NCBI GenBank assembly: GCA_902834965.1
Contig: CADFKY010000004.1
Coordinates: 1 to 25,319 of the forward strand
Direction of reading: 5' to 3'
Length of the DNA: 25,319 bases
From: Veillonellaceae bacterium
Lineage (GTDB): Bacteria; Bacillota_C; Negativicutes; Veillonellales; Veillonellaceae
Made by a program: the position numbers and the translations under genes. Below are positions 17,150-24,882 of the stretch, piece after piece. The stretch's first letter is position 1; every line of letters begins with the position of its first letter. The notes beneath the pieces were generated by a model. That model had not been told where the DNA came from. It worked only from the letters and a program-made list of their open reading frames with translations, and did not search any database.

Positions 17150-18250
17150 TTAATAATTTTTAAGTAATGAAATAGCGATTTCTGCATTGCGTTGAGAGTT
17201 AACACGTAATGCTTCAATACGATCATAAGATGCTTGGTACTCTTCTCTTGAATTTAAGAGCTTATGACATCTCTGATATAAAGCCTCTTCTCTAAGATGG
17301 GTCATTGTACCGATTGGTTCTTGACCAATCATATGTAAGAAGCTTGTAATTTTAGGATCGTAGGAAATACCGATAACAGGTTTCCCCATTAAAGAGCTAA
17401 ATACTAGAGCATGAAGACGTATACCAATCATTAGATCCACATTCCCCGATAAGGATACTTGTTCCTCTGTAGAGAATGGGCCTTCAAGAACAATAGCCCC
17501 CTTTGGCATATAACTAGCGATAATTTTAGCTTCTTTTGTATCCTCTGGATGAGACATAGGAATAAAAATAATTTCTACCTCATCTTGCTCTTGTAATCGG
17601 CTCAACACATTGGCTAATGATTCACGATATTCTGTATCATCTTTCCAACTACGAACAGCAACACCAATTCGTTTTGGATTCTCTATAGATTTAGGTAGTT
17701 TAGATGTATAGCCTTCTAAAATACGTTTACCAATAGACAAATCTGCCGGTTGCATAGCCAAAACAGCATCAGCTGTAACCTCTACATCTTCAATTCCTAA
17801 GGACTCTAATTCAGATTTTGAAATAGAATCACGAACTGTTATGGTATCCACAAATCGCAATATAAAGCTAACAGCTCTTCGTGTAGAGGGACGATTTAAA
17901 GGCCCAATACCTTGAGAGTAAAGCATTACCTTTTTTCCCATCATTTTAGCTAAAGCCATAATACTTAAATAGTAATATGTATTACGAATACTTGTAGCAT
18001 CTTGTAAAAGACTGCCTCCACCACTGATCACTAAATCAGAATTGGCAATTGCCTTTAAAATACCAAATGCGGAAAATGTCCCAACCGCATGAATGTTATG
18101 CTTTTTGCTTGTCTCTGTAGGATTACCAGAAATAACCGTAATATGCGCATCTGCTTCCTCTTTGCGAATGGCATCGATAATGGCACAAAGCATTGCTTCA
18201 TCGCCAGCATTACCAAAACCATAATAACCAGAGATAACAATATTACTCAT
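17150..18250 (-). CDS. csaB: Polysaccharide pyruvyl transferase CsaB
   Basis: A 366-residue protein of the polysaccharide pyruvyl transferase (WcaK/CsaB) family. It begins with a GT-B-like N-terminal half, NIVISGYYGFGNAGDEAML. Further family motifs are DLVISGGGSLLQDATS, YSQGIGPL and MIGIRLHALVFSSLMGKPVIGISYDPK. CsaB adds ketal pyruvate from PEP to a cell-wall polymer, which in several bacteria anchors SLH-domain proteins. The start ATG (18248-18250) has GGGAGG 6 bp upstream; a TTG two codons earlier is not supported. It overlaps the DUF5693 gene by 8 bp, a strong hint of linked function. Confidence 0.93.
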   Translation of the reverse strand: MSNIVISGYYGFGNAGDEAMLCAIIDAIRKEEADAHITVISGNPTETSKKHNIHAVGTFSAFGILKAIANSDLVISGGGSLLQDATSIRNTYYYLSIMALAKMMGKKVMLYSQGIGPLNRPSTRRAVSFILRFVDTITVRDSISKSELESLGIEDVEVTADAVLAMQPADLSIGKRILEGYTSKLPKSIENPKRIGVAVRSWKDDTEYRESLANVLSRLQEQDEVEIIFIPMSHPEDTKEAKIIASYMPKGAIVLEGPFSTEEQVSLSGNVDLMIGIRLHALVFSSLMGKPVIGISYDPKITSFLHMIGQEPIGTMTHLREEALYQRCHKLLNSREEYQASYDRIEALRVNSQRNAEIAISLLKNY

Positions 18251-20285
18251 GGTCAACCTCCCGCGCTTGGAACCATTGTGTTACGTACATCATGAAACGT
18301 ACAGCAATGATAAGAAGCAAACCTAAGAGAGCACCAATTAATAAACCATCATATCCACGCATAATAGACATGAATACAGGAGTTCTAATATGACAGAATG
18401 TTTCAACCATTGAAGCTATGCCGATAACACCTGCAATAGTTAATAAGAAATGGATTACTGTAGGCCATTTACGTAAGAATGTAAACGTAGCCAACATTAA
18501 TGCTGGGTGACCAATAATGAACTCTTTTTCTCTAGGTCTTGCATACAATGTATTTTCAAGGAAACGACGAAGCATAAGTTCAAATCCTGGTACAGGAACA
18601 CCTGCTGTATGACCACTGCGGCCAACAAATACCCATGCCACGCCACCAAGAGCAGCCATTACAAAGAATACGTAAAATTTAACATCCATTGTTAAGAATT
18701 CAACTACAAATTTCTTTGCTTCTTCTTTAGAGTTAATCATACGACCTTTCCACAAAGGGAAACGTTGTAAGTACGCGATGATCACTAATAGAACTGGCAG
18801 TACAAATGTTAACTTAACACCTCTAAAGATAGCAAATTCCATAAAGAATTTCGTATTTCCTAATAAAGATGCAATATACATACCGCCAATAGCCGCAAAT
18901 AATGCAGCAATTACGAGATAAAGCACTGCTAATACGGTAGATTTAATAGCACCTAATGGACGAGCTCCATCATAACGACGCCATTCCTCCATCAAGCGAA
19001 TCATGGCACCTACAGGAGCCATAATAGCACTAGATAAAGCCCAGATTTGAGTAATCAATGTACCACTTGTAATGATGAATAATACTACAGATACAAGGGA
19101 AATGCCAAAGAATGCTACCAATTGTGTATGTTTACGCATTGGAACTAACATTTGAGCAACATAAACGAATAGCGCAATAGCACCAATCATTGTGATGACT
19201 ACTAATAAAGGATTTGGTGTATAAGGAGGATAAATATCAGCAGGACCGAATTCATAACCTTTAGTAGATAATTTTTCAGTGGTCATCCCAATATAGTTAA
19301 TAGTTGTTTGTAATACTGTTTCATTGTTTACACCTGTTTCATACATAGGGAATAAGTTGAAACGAATATTACGTTCAATATCACTAATATAGAATCGTTG
19401 AGCTGCTTCTTCTGGAGTGATTTTCTTTAATTCATCCTTCGCAATTGTATATACACGGCCCACACTATAATTATCTTTAGCAGCCATTTCCAAGAAACCT
19501 TGTTGTGGCTCATATTGAAGTTGGTTAACGGCTTCAATACCAACTAGAGGAATATGATTCTTATGTAATAGTTCTAATGTTTCATCCGTTAAATTAGGAG
19601 CTCCTAGGGCCTCTTTACCAGCAAAGATTATGCCTGTTACATGTGGAATTCCTTCAAGACGCTTAAACACATATTGGAGGTCATCTGATGTTACATTTCT
19701 GTAGTTTGTAGGACGAACTATAACATTAAATCCACGATTAGCAACTTCTTGAGCTTGTAACTTGGAAATACCAAGATTCATTTTTAGATAGCTATCAGCG
19801 GTAGCACCATATAATTCAAGGACCGGACCAATACTAGTATTAAGCTCTTTAACTTTATCTTTACCAATACGATGATATAAGTCTTCACGAATTTCTTTAT
19901 AGTAACCTTCTTTACCAGAAATTAATGCTACATAGGTTGCACCATGTTTAACGGATGCCCCATTAACACGGACTGCATCCATCTCTTCGGAGCTTAACAC
20001 CTTAACTTGACCAGCATCCTTAGCTTTTTCTAAGGTACGATCATAAATGGCGAATGCTGTTACACCTGCATTACGAAGTGCATCAAAAGCCTCTTGTTGA
20101 CTGCGCTTTTCAAAGGCATTAGCTCTTAGAACAGCATCATAATCTACGATATTTTCAATATGATTTTGAGATTTTTCAATCTGATGGCGTTCAAATACCA
20201 AATATAAAGAGGATACAAGTCCCACTATAATACAGAGTATTAGAATCCAAGAGTACTTACTTTTTTGTGTATTCCGATGATTCAC
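18243..20285 (-). CDS. DUF5693 family multi-pass membrane protein
   Basis: A 680-residue protein that I recognise as DUF5693; its function is not established. One N-terminal helix (12-30) is followed by a soluble domain of about 325 residues (31-355), presumably outside the cytoplasmic membrane. That domain contains alternating strand/helix-like segments such as FDALRNAGVTAFAIYD and FNVIVRPTNYRN. About eight more helices follow: 359-381, 388-406, 411-429, 447-475, 488-506, 535-554, 610-630 and 646-668. The motif RPREKEFIIGHPAL (583-596) lies in a loop between helices and looks like a functional site. The gene ends inside the start of csaB (8-bp overlap), so a role in making, exporting or presenting the pyruvylated polymer is a reasonable inference but unproven. 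Confidence 0.85.
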   Translation of the reverse strand: MNHRNTQKSKYSWILILCIIVGLVSSLYLVFERHQIEKSQNHIENIVDYDAVLRANAFEKRSQQEAFDALRNAGVTAFAIYDRTLEKAKDAGQVKVLSSEEMDAVRVNGASVKHGATYVALISGKEGYYKEIREDLYHRIGKDKVKELNTSIGPVLELYGATADSYLKMNLGISKLQAQEVANRGFNVIVRPTNYRNVTSDDLQYVFKRLEGIPHVTGIIFAGKEALGAPNLTDETLELLHKNHIPLVGIEAVNQLQYEPQQGFLEMAAKDNYSVGRVYTIAKDELKKITPEEAAQRFYISDIERNIRFNLFPMYETGVNNETVLQTTINYIGMTTEKLSTKGYEFGPADIYPPYTPNPLLVVITMIGAIALFVYVAQMLVPMRKHTQLVAFFGISLVSVVLFIITSGTLITQIWALSSAIMAPVGAMIRLMEEWRRYDGARPLGAIKSTVLAVLYLVIAALFAAIGGMYIASLLGNTKFFMEFAIFRGVKLTFVLPVLLVIIAYLQRFPLWKGRMINSKEEAKKFVVEFLTMDVKFYVFFVMAALGGVAWVFVGRSGHTAGVPVPGFELMLRRFLENTLYARPREKEFIIGHPALMLATFTFLRKWPTVIHFLLTIAGVIGIASMVETFCHIRTPVFMSIMRGYDGLLIGALLGLLLIIAVRFMMYVTQWFQAREVDHE

Positions 20286-20297
20286 GATAAATCCTTT

Positions 20298-20993
20298 CTA
20301 GTTAAGTACAGGTTTAACTTTGATGTGAATTTCACCATTATCAACAGTTAAGCTTTCAGCTTTCACAGGAATTGGGAAGTTATTAAAGTTATAAACTTCT
20401 GTAGCCTCTAATACATTAGATGTCAAACCTGGGATAGTAGCACCATTAATGGTGAACTTTTTAGGTGCGAATAGTAAAGTATTATCTTTTAATTCTAAGT
20501 TGCCATCTAATTTAACAGAACCTTTAAATACCATGCCAACATTCATATTACCAGTTAAGCTGATGTTATCTTTATTGATGTTTACTTTTACATCTTGAAT
20601 TTCACTACCAGCTTGAGTACTTAAGAATTTAGCCAAATCTTCATTAGTCACAGTACCTTCGATACTAGAACTACCTACACTTACTACATCAATTTCTTGG
20701 CTAGCCAATAATGAAATTGGATTTACAAGAATTTGTGTTGCATCATAATTGAAGTTTGCAAAGTTTAATTTACCAAGTTTTACATCATCTAAAGAACCAT
20801 ATACATGATCAGCTTCACCATAGAGTAATTTAAATCCTGGTTGAGACTCAACATTTACTGTTTGAGAAGATGGTTTTAGTGAATCATTTAACTGTTTTTC
20901 AATACGGGAACTAATATAAGAAGGTAATAAAAATTGAGTTGCTGCTGCTAAAGCAATAATCAGCACTAATAGGAATAGTAAAAACTTTTTCAT
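20298..20993 (-). CDS. DUF2993/LmeA-like exported protein
   Basis: A 231-residue protein with an N-terminal signal anchor (about 3-22, FLLFLLVLIIALAAATQFLL) and an extracytoplasmic domain rich in beta strands. The overall pattern resembles DUF2993 (LmeA-like): the SSRIEKQLNDSLK opening, then repeated strand pairs such as VKVNINKDNISLTGNMNVGM and DNTLLFAPKKFTINGATIPG. Mycobacterial LmeA binds phospholipid and supports lipomannan elongation; a shared role here is only suggestive. The start has GGAG 5 bp upstream, and that site overlaps the prfB stop codon. It sits 12 bp before the DUF5693 gene and may belong to the same envelope function. Confidence 0.75.
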   Translation of the reverse strand: MKKFLLFLLVLIIALAAATQFLLPSYISSRIEKQLNDSLKPSSQTVNVESQPGFKLLYGEADHVYGSLDDVKLGKLNFANFNYDATQILVNPISLLASQEIDVVSVGSSSIEGTVTNEDLAKFLSTQAGSEIQDVKVNINKDNISLTGNMNVGMVFKGSVKLDGNLELKDNTLLFAPKKFTINGATIPGLTSNVLEATEVYNFNNFPIPVKAESLTVDNGEIHIKVKPVLN

Positions 20994-21001
20994 AAGAACT
21001 C

Positions 21002-22109
21002 CTAAATTGTTAAATTCGCTTCTTTTTTCAAGAAACCTTCCATAAATTGATCTAAATTACCATCCATAACGGATTGTACATTCCCTGTTTCAACCCCTGT
21101 GCGATGATCCTTAACGAGATTATATGGGTGGAATACATACGACCGAATTTGACTACCCCATTCAATCGCTTGATAGGTACCACCAATTTGCTCTTTAAGT
21201 TCTGCTTGTTTTTCTAATTCTAATTCAAATAATTTGGCGCGCAATAATCGTAATGCTTGTTCCCTATTTTGCATTTGAGAACGTTGAGTTTGACACTGAA
21301 CTACGATACCTGTTGGCCTATGCGTCATACGTACAGCAGAATCTGTTTTATTGATATGCTGACCACCAGCACCACTAGCTCGGTATGTATCTACCTGTAC
21401 ATCTTTCATATCAATATTGATTTCTACTGTATCATCGATTTCTGGCATTACATCAACAGCAGCAAAGGATGTATGACGACGTGCAGCAGCATCAAATGGT
21501 GAAATACGCACTAGACGATGTACACCTTTTTCAGATTTCAAATAACCAAAAGCATTTTCACCTTTAATTAAAAATGTAGCAGATTTTGTACCTGCCTCAT
21601 CACCAGGTTGTTCATCCATCAATTCAATAGAGAATCCTGCTTTTTCAGCCCAACGTAAATACATGCGAATCAGCATGGAGCACCAATCTTGAGCCTCTGT
21701 GCCACCTGCACCAGCATGGAATGTTAAAATCGCATTATTAGCATCATATTCACCACTAAGCAATAAAAGAACTTCTTGTTTTTCTACAGTTTCTTCTATT
21801 TGTTGAACATAATCCTTGATTTCACCTTCCAAAGAACGATCATCTTCCTCTATTGCCATCTCAAGCATTACATTAGCATCTTCAATATCACTAACAAGTT
21901 GTTTATAGCTTTCTACAGCATTTTTCAATTGTGTGGCTTCTTGAGAAATCTCACGAGCCTTGTCTGGGTCATCCCAAAATGTAGGGTCGCTCATTTGCAC
22001 ATCGAGTGTAAAGATTCGATCTTCTTTCTGAGCAATGTTAAAGTGAATCCCTCATTCCATAAATACGTTCTTCTAGATTAGAAATAATAGGTTTTAAATC
22101 TTCTAACAA
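21002..22109 (-). CDS. prfB: Peptide chain release factor 2, programmed +1 frameshift
   Basis: The zero frame starts at TTG (22107-22109), 8 bp after AAAGGTGGTG. It runs 23 codons to CTT and then meets TAA (22038-22040). Skipping one base (22040) after CTT puts the ribosome in frame with the long frame that continues to 21002. The joined protein is 368 residues, the normal RF2 length. The stop-recognition motif SPF is at 203-205 (RISPFDAAARRHTSF), marking RF2 rather than RF1, and GGQ is at 248-250 (SGAGGQHINKTDSAVR) for peptidyl-tRNA hydrolysis. RF2 ends translation at UGA and UAA. The slip site is CTT TAA C, not the usual CTT TGA C. A start at GTG (22000) alone would give a truncated protein lacking the N-terminal helices. 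The next gene follows after 8 bp. Confidence 0.93.
22037..22053 (-). promoter_or_regulatory. prfB programmed +1 frameshift site (CTT TAA C)
   Basis: On the minus strand the sequence is GAGGG (22049-22053), ATTCA, CTT (22041-22043), TAA (22038-22040), C. CTT can slip forward to TTT, after which AAC is the next codon and leads into the RF2 main frame. In the well-studied E. coli site an AGGGGG element sits 3 bases before CTT and the stop is TGA. Here the Shine-Dalgarno-like stretch is shorter and 5 bases away, and the stop is TAA. The frame arithmetic (22039 minus 22000 is a multiple of 3) confirms the join. Confidence 0.88.
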
Positions 22110-22174
22110 TTTATGTTCACCACCTTTAACTTATTAGCTTATTACATCGATAAACTATCACCTTAATAAAATAG
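22110..22174 (-). other. prfB upstream region, no clear promoter
   Basis: This 65-bp stretch between the secA terminator and the prfB start must hold the prfB promoter if prfB is not fed by read-through. It is AT-rich with weak -10-like hexamers (for example TAATAA) but no good TTGACA-like partner at 16-18 bp. The ribosome binding site AAAGGTGGTG lies at its downstream end. Confidence 0.4.
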
Positions 22175-22222
22175 AAAAATGGCCGTTGCCCAGAAGGAAA
22201 TCCCATTGAGCAACGTGCCATT
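22175..22222 (-). terminator. Intrinsic terminator after secA
   Basis: On the minus strand, AATGGC-A-CGTTGC (22210-22222) pairs with GCAACG-GCCATT (22178-22189), 12 bp with one bulged A. A run of T follows. It begins 9 bp after the secA stop codon and separates secA from prfB. The 20-nt loop contains a further weak GGGA/TTCC pairing. Confidence 0.85.
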
Positions 22223-22230
22223 CACAAATC

Positions 22231-24666
22231 TTAATCTATGTTTTGTGGCTCCAACACATCTTCATGATGGGGTTGTGCACCTTCTAAGTGGTCAACTGGT
22301 TCTTCAATTTCTTGAATCAATTGTGCACGAATTTTGTACAACGCCATGATTGTTTCATCTTGGATAGCAGCAATCATGTTTTGGAACATATCAAAGGCTT
22401 CAAATTTATATTCCACCAATGGATTTTTTTGGCCATATGCACGAAGACCGATACCTTCACGCAACATATCCATATTATCCAAATGTTCCATCCATTTGTT
22501 ATCAACAACGCGCAACATAATAGCCTTTTCAAGCTGGCCAAACATAGCATCACCAAGCATATCAACGCGATCTTGATACTCAGCATGAGCAATTTCAAGC
22601 AAGCGTTCTAATAATTCTTGACGACTATATTCTTCCATATCTTGAGGAGTCATAATATCTTCGGTTAAGAAATATTGACTCAAGTGCTTGTAGAGACCTT
22701 CGTAATCCCATTCTTCTGGATATAATTTCTCATCTGCATAAGCATCTACAGATTCAGTAACAAGTTTATCAATCATTTCATTGATTGTGTCACGTAAGGA
22801 CTCATTACGTAAAATACGACGACGTTGTTCGTATAATACTTCACGTTGTTGATTCATAACATCATCATACTCGAGTACATATTTACGAATATTATAGTTA
22901 TGATCTTCTACTTTCTTTTGAGCACGTTCAATAGATTTAGTAATCAAAGAATGCTCAATAGGTTCATCCTCTTCCATGCCAAGTTTATCCATAATGCCTG
23001 TAATATTGTCAGCACCAAAGATACGCATCAAATCATCTTCTAAAGATAAGAAGAATTGAGAGGAACCTGGGTCACCTTGACGACCAGCACGACCACGCAA
23101 CTGATTATCGATACGGCGACTTTCATGACGTTCAGTACCTAAGATGGCCAAGCCACCTAATTCAGGTACACCTTCACCTAATGTAATATCAGTACCACGA
23201 CCTGCCATGTTTGTAGCAATTGTTACCATGCCCATTTGACCAGCATTGGCAACAATTTCAGCTTCTTTTTCATGATGTTTAGCATTCAATACTTTATGTG
23301 GTACGCCTGCACGTAATAACATATCTGAAAGCTCTTCAGATTGTGTAATAGATGTAGTACCAATCAAAATAGGTTGACCAGTTTGATGTCGTTCTACAGC
23401 ATTACGTACTACGGCACGATATTTAGCAGCCTTAGTTTTAAAGATTTGATCTGGCAAATCTACACGGGCTAATGGTTTATTTGGAGGAATAGGCAATACT
23501 TCCAAACCGTAAATATCGATGAATTCTTTTTCCTCAGTCTTAGCTGTACCAGTCATACCAGCAAGCTTTTTATACATACGGAAATAGTTTTGGAATGTAA
23601 TAGAAGCCAATGTTTGACTTTCACGTTCAACCTTCAAGCCTTCTTTAGCTTCGATAGCTTGATGTAAGCCATCAGAATAACGACGACCAAACATCAAACG
23701 ACCTGTAAATTCATCGACGATAACAACTTCACCATCTTTAACTACGTAATCAGTATCGCGATGCATCATAGCATAAGCACGTAAAGATGCACCAAGTAGA
23801 TGGTTTAACTCGATGTTTTCTGCATCATACAAGTTTTCAACACCAAGCATTTTTTCGACTTTTGCGATACCAGAATCAGTAGGTGCAATAGTCTTTTGTT
23901 TTTCATCAATTGTATAATCTTCATCTTTTACAAGATGAGGAACAATTTTAGCTAACTTGTAGTAATTATCTGTGGAACGTTGACCAGGACCAGAAATAAT
24001 TAATGGAGTTCTCGCTTCATCGATAAGAATAGAGTCAACTTCATCGACAATTGCGTAATTCAATGGACGTTGTACCATTTGAGATACATCAGATACCATG
24101 TTATCGCGCAAATAGTCAAAACCAAACTCATTATTTGTACCATATGTAATATCACATGCATATGCTTCTTTACGTTGGTTATAATCGAGATTAGCCACAA
24201 TAAGACCTGTAGAAAGGCCTAAGAAGTTATATAAACGACCCATTTGTTCACTATCGCGAGTAGCCAAATAATCATTTACTGTAACAACATGTACGCCGTT
24301 ACCTGTCAATGCATTTAGATATACTGGCAATGTAGCAACTAATGTTTTACCTTCGCCAGTACGCATTTCTGCGATATTACCTCTATGAAGGCAAATACCA
24401 CCGATCAACTGCACATCAAAATGACGCATGCCTAACACACGTTTAGATGCTTCTCGAACTACAGCAAATGCTTCTGGCAAAATGTCGTCTAACGTTTCCC
24501 CTTTTTGCAAACGACGTTTAAACTCATCGGTTTTTGCTACTAAGTTAGCATCACTTAATTTAACATAATTCGGTTCAATTTCATTAATATGATCAGCAAT
24601 AGCACGCATTTTTTTAATTTCTTTTGCGTTATTATTGCCTAATAGCCTTTGTAAAAAGCTTAACAA
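22231..24666 (-). CDS. secA: Preprotein translocase ATPase SecA
   Basis: An 811-residue motor ATPase that pushes unfolded preproteins through SecYEG at the cytoplasmic membrane. Visible motifs are Walker A in MRTGEGKT, the DEAD-like [32 protein letters not shown] and [20 protein letters not shown]. The helical scaffold and wing domains follow. I chose the TTG at 24664-24666, giving [10 protein letters not shown], because AGGAG lies 8 bp upstream and the N terminus then matches other SecA proteins. An ATG 8 codons earlier would begin before the ribosome binding site. The C terminus ends in an acidic tail ([17 protein letters not shown]) with no CxCx8C(H/C) zinc motif. It has its own promoter and terminator. 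Confidence 0.97.
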   Translation of the reverse strand: MLSFLQRLLGNNNAKEIKKMRAIADHINEIEPNYVKLSDANLVAKTDEFKRRLQKGETLDDILPEAFAVVREASKRVLGMRHFDVQLIGGICLHRGNIAEMRTGEGKTLVATLPVYLNALTGNGVHVVTVNDYLATRDSEQMGRLYNFLGLSTGLIVANLDYNQRKEAYACDITYGTNNEFGFDYLRDNMVSDVSQMVQRPLNYAIVDEVDSILIDEARTPLIISGPGQRSTDNYYKLAKIVPHLVKDEDYTIDEKQKTIAPTDSGIAKVEKMLGVENLYDAENIELNHLLGASLRAYAMMHRDTDYVVKDGEVVIVDEFTGRLMFGRRYSDGLHQAIEAKEGLKVERESQTLASITFQNYFRMYKKLAGMTGTAKTEEKEFIDIYGLEVLPIPPNKPLARVDLPDQIFKTKAAKYRAVVRNAVERHQTGQPILIGTTSITQSEELSDMLLRAGVPHKVLNAKHHEKEAEIVANAGQMGMVTIATNMAGRGTDITLGEGVPELGGLAILGTERHESRRIDNQLRGRAGRQGDPGSSQFFLSLEDDLMRIFGADNITGIMDKLGMEEDEPIEHSLITKSIERAQKKVEDHNYNIRKYVLEYDDVMNQQREVLYEQRRRILRNESLRDTINEMIDKLVTESVDAYADEKLYPEEWDYEGLYKHLSQYFLTEDIMTPQDMEEYSRQELLERLLEIAHAEYQDRVDMLGDAMFGQLEKAIMLRVVDNKWMEHLDNMDMLREGIGLRAYGQKNPLVEYKFEAFDMFQNMIAAIQDETIMALYKIRAQLIQEIEEPVDHLEGAQPHHEDVLEPQNID

Positions 24667-24712
24667 ACAAATCACTCCTCTATAGGACATCTTACATTAT
24701 TTTATCTAATTT

Positions 24713-24741
24713 ATTATAACGAAAATGCCTTGAATAGTCAA
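24713..24741 (-). promoter_or_regulatory. secA promoter
   Basis: On the minus strand, TTGACT (-35, 24736-24741) and TATAAT (-10, 24713-24718) are separated by exactly 17 bp. The expected start is near 24706, giving a leader of about 40 nt to the TTG codon. The -35 box lies in the centre of the inverted repeat 24723-24757. Confidence 0.85.
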
Positions 24742-24757
24742 AGAATTCAAGGCATTT
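24723..24757. repeat. 13-bp perfect inverted repeat over the secA -35 box
   Basis: Arm AAATGCCTTGAAT (24723-24735) and its exact complement ATTCAAGGCATTT (24745-24757) flank a 9-bp centre that holds most of the -35 hexamer. One arm fills most of the promoter spacer. As DNA it could be an operator. As RNA from an upstream transcript it would be a hairpin followed only by TTTTCG, which is a weak terminator tail. Confidence 0.8.
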
Positions 24758-24779
24758 CACGATTATTTATAGCATTTTA

Positions 24780-24816
24780 TAAAAAAGGTGGATGACTCAA
24801 AACGGTCATCCACCTT
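24780..24816 (-). terminator. Intrinsic terminator of the hpf transcript
   Basis: On the minus strand, AAGGTGGATGAC (24805-24816) pairs perfectly over 12 bp with GTCATCCACCTT (24785-24796) across an 8-nt loop, followed by a run of T. It lies 66 bp beyond the hpf stop codon. Confidence 0.9.
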
Positions 24817-24818
24817 GA

Positions 24819-24880
24819 TATAATAATCGGCTGATTTAAAAAGTAGAAAGGAGTTAGGATTATTGTCAGCCGATATTATA
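24819..24880. repeat. Long inverted repeat just after hpf
   Basis: Arm TATAATAATCGGCTGA (24819-24834) is complementary to TCAGCCGATATTATA (24866-24880) with one extra base, leaving a loop of about 31 nt. It begins 2 bp after the hpf stop codon and lies immediately before the terminator hairpin. Neither strand has a T run directly after the stem, so it is not itself a good terminator. It may protect the 3' end of the hpf mRNA; this is inference. Confidence 0.65.
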
Positions 24881-24882
24881 GG

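Noticed and set aside
21002..22000. prfB as a truncated pseudogene or a short RF2 starting at GTG 22000
   Set aside because: The missing N-terminal residues are encoded upstream and join by a single +1 shift at CTT TAA C, giving 368 residues with the correct RF2 layout. The GTG lacks a good ribosome binding site.
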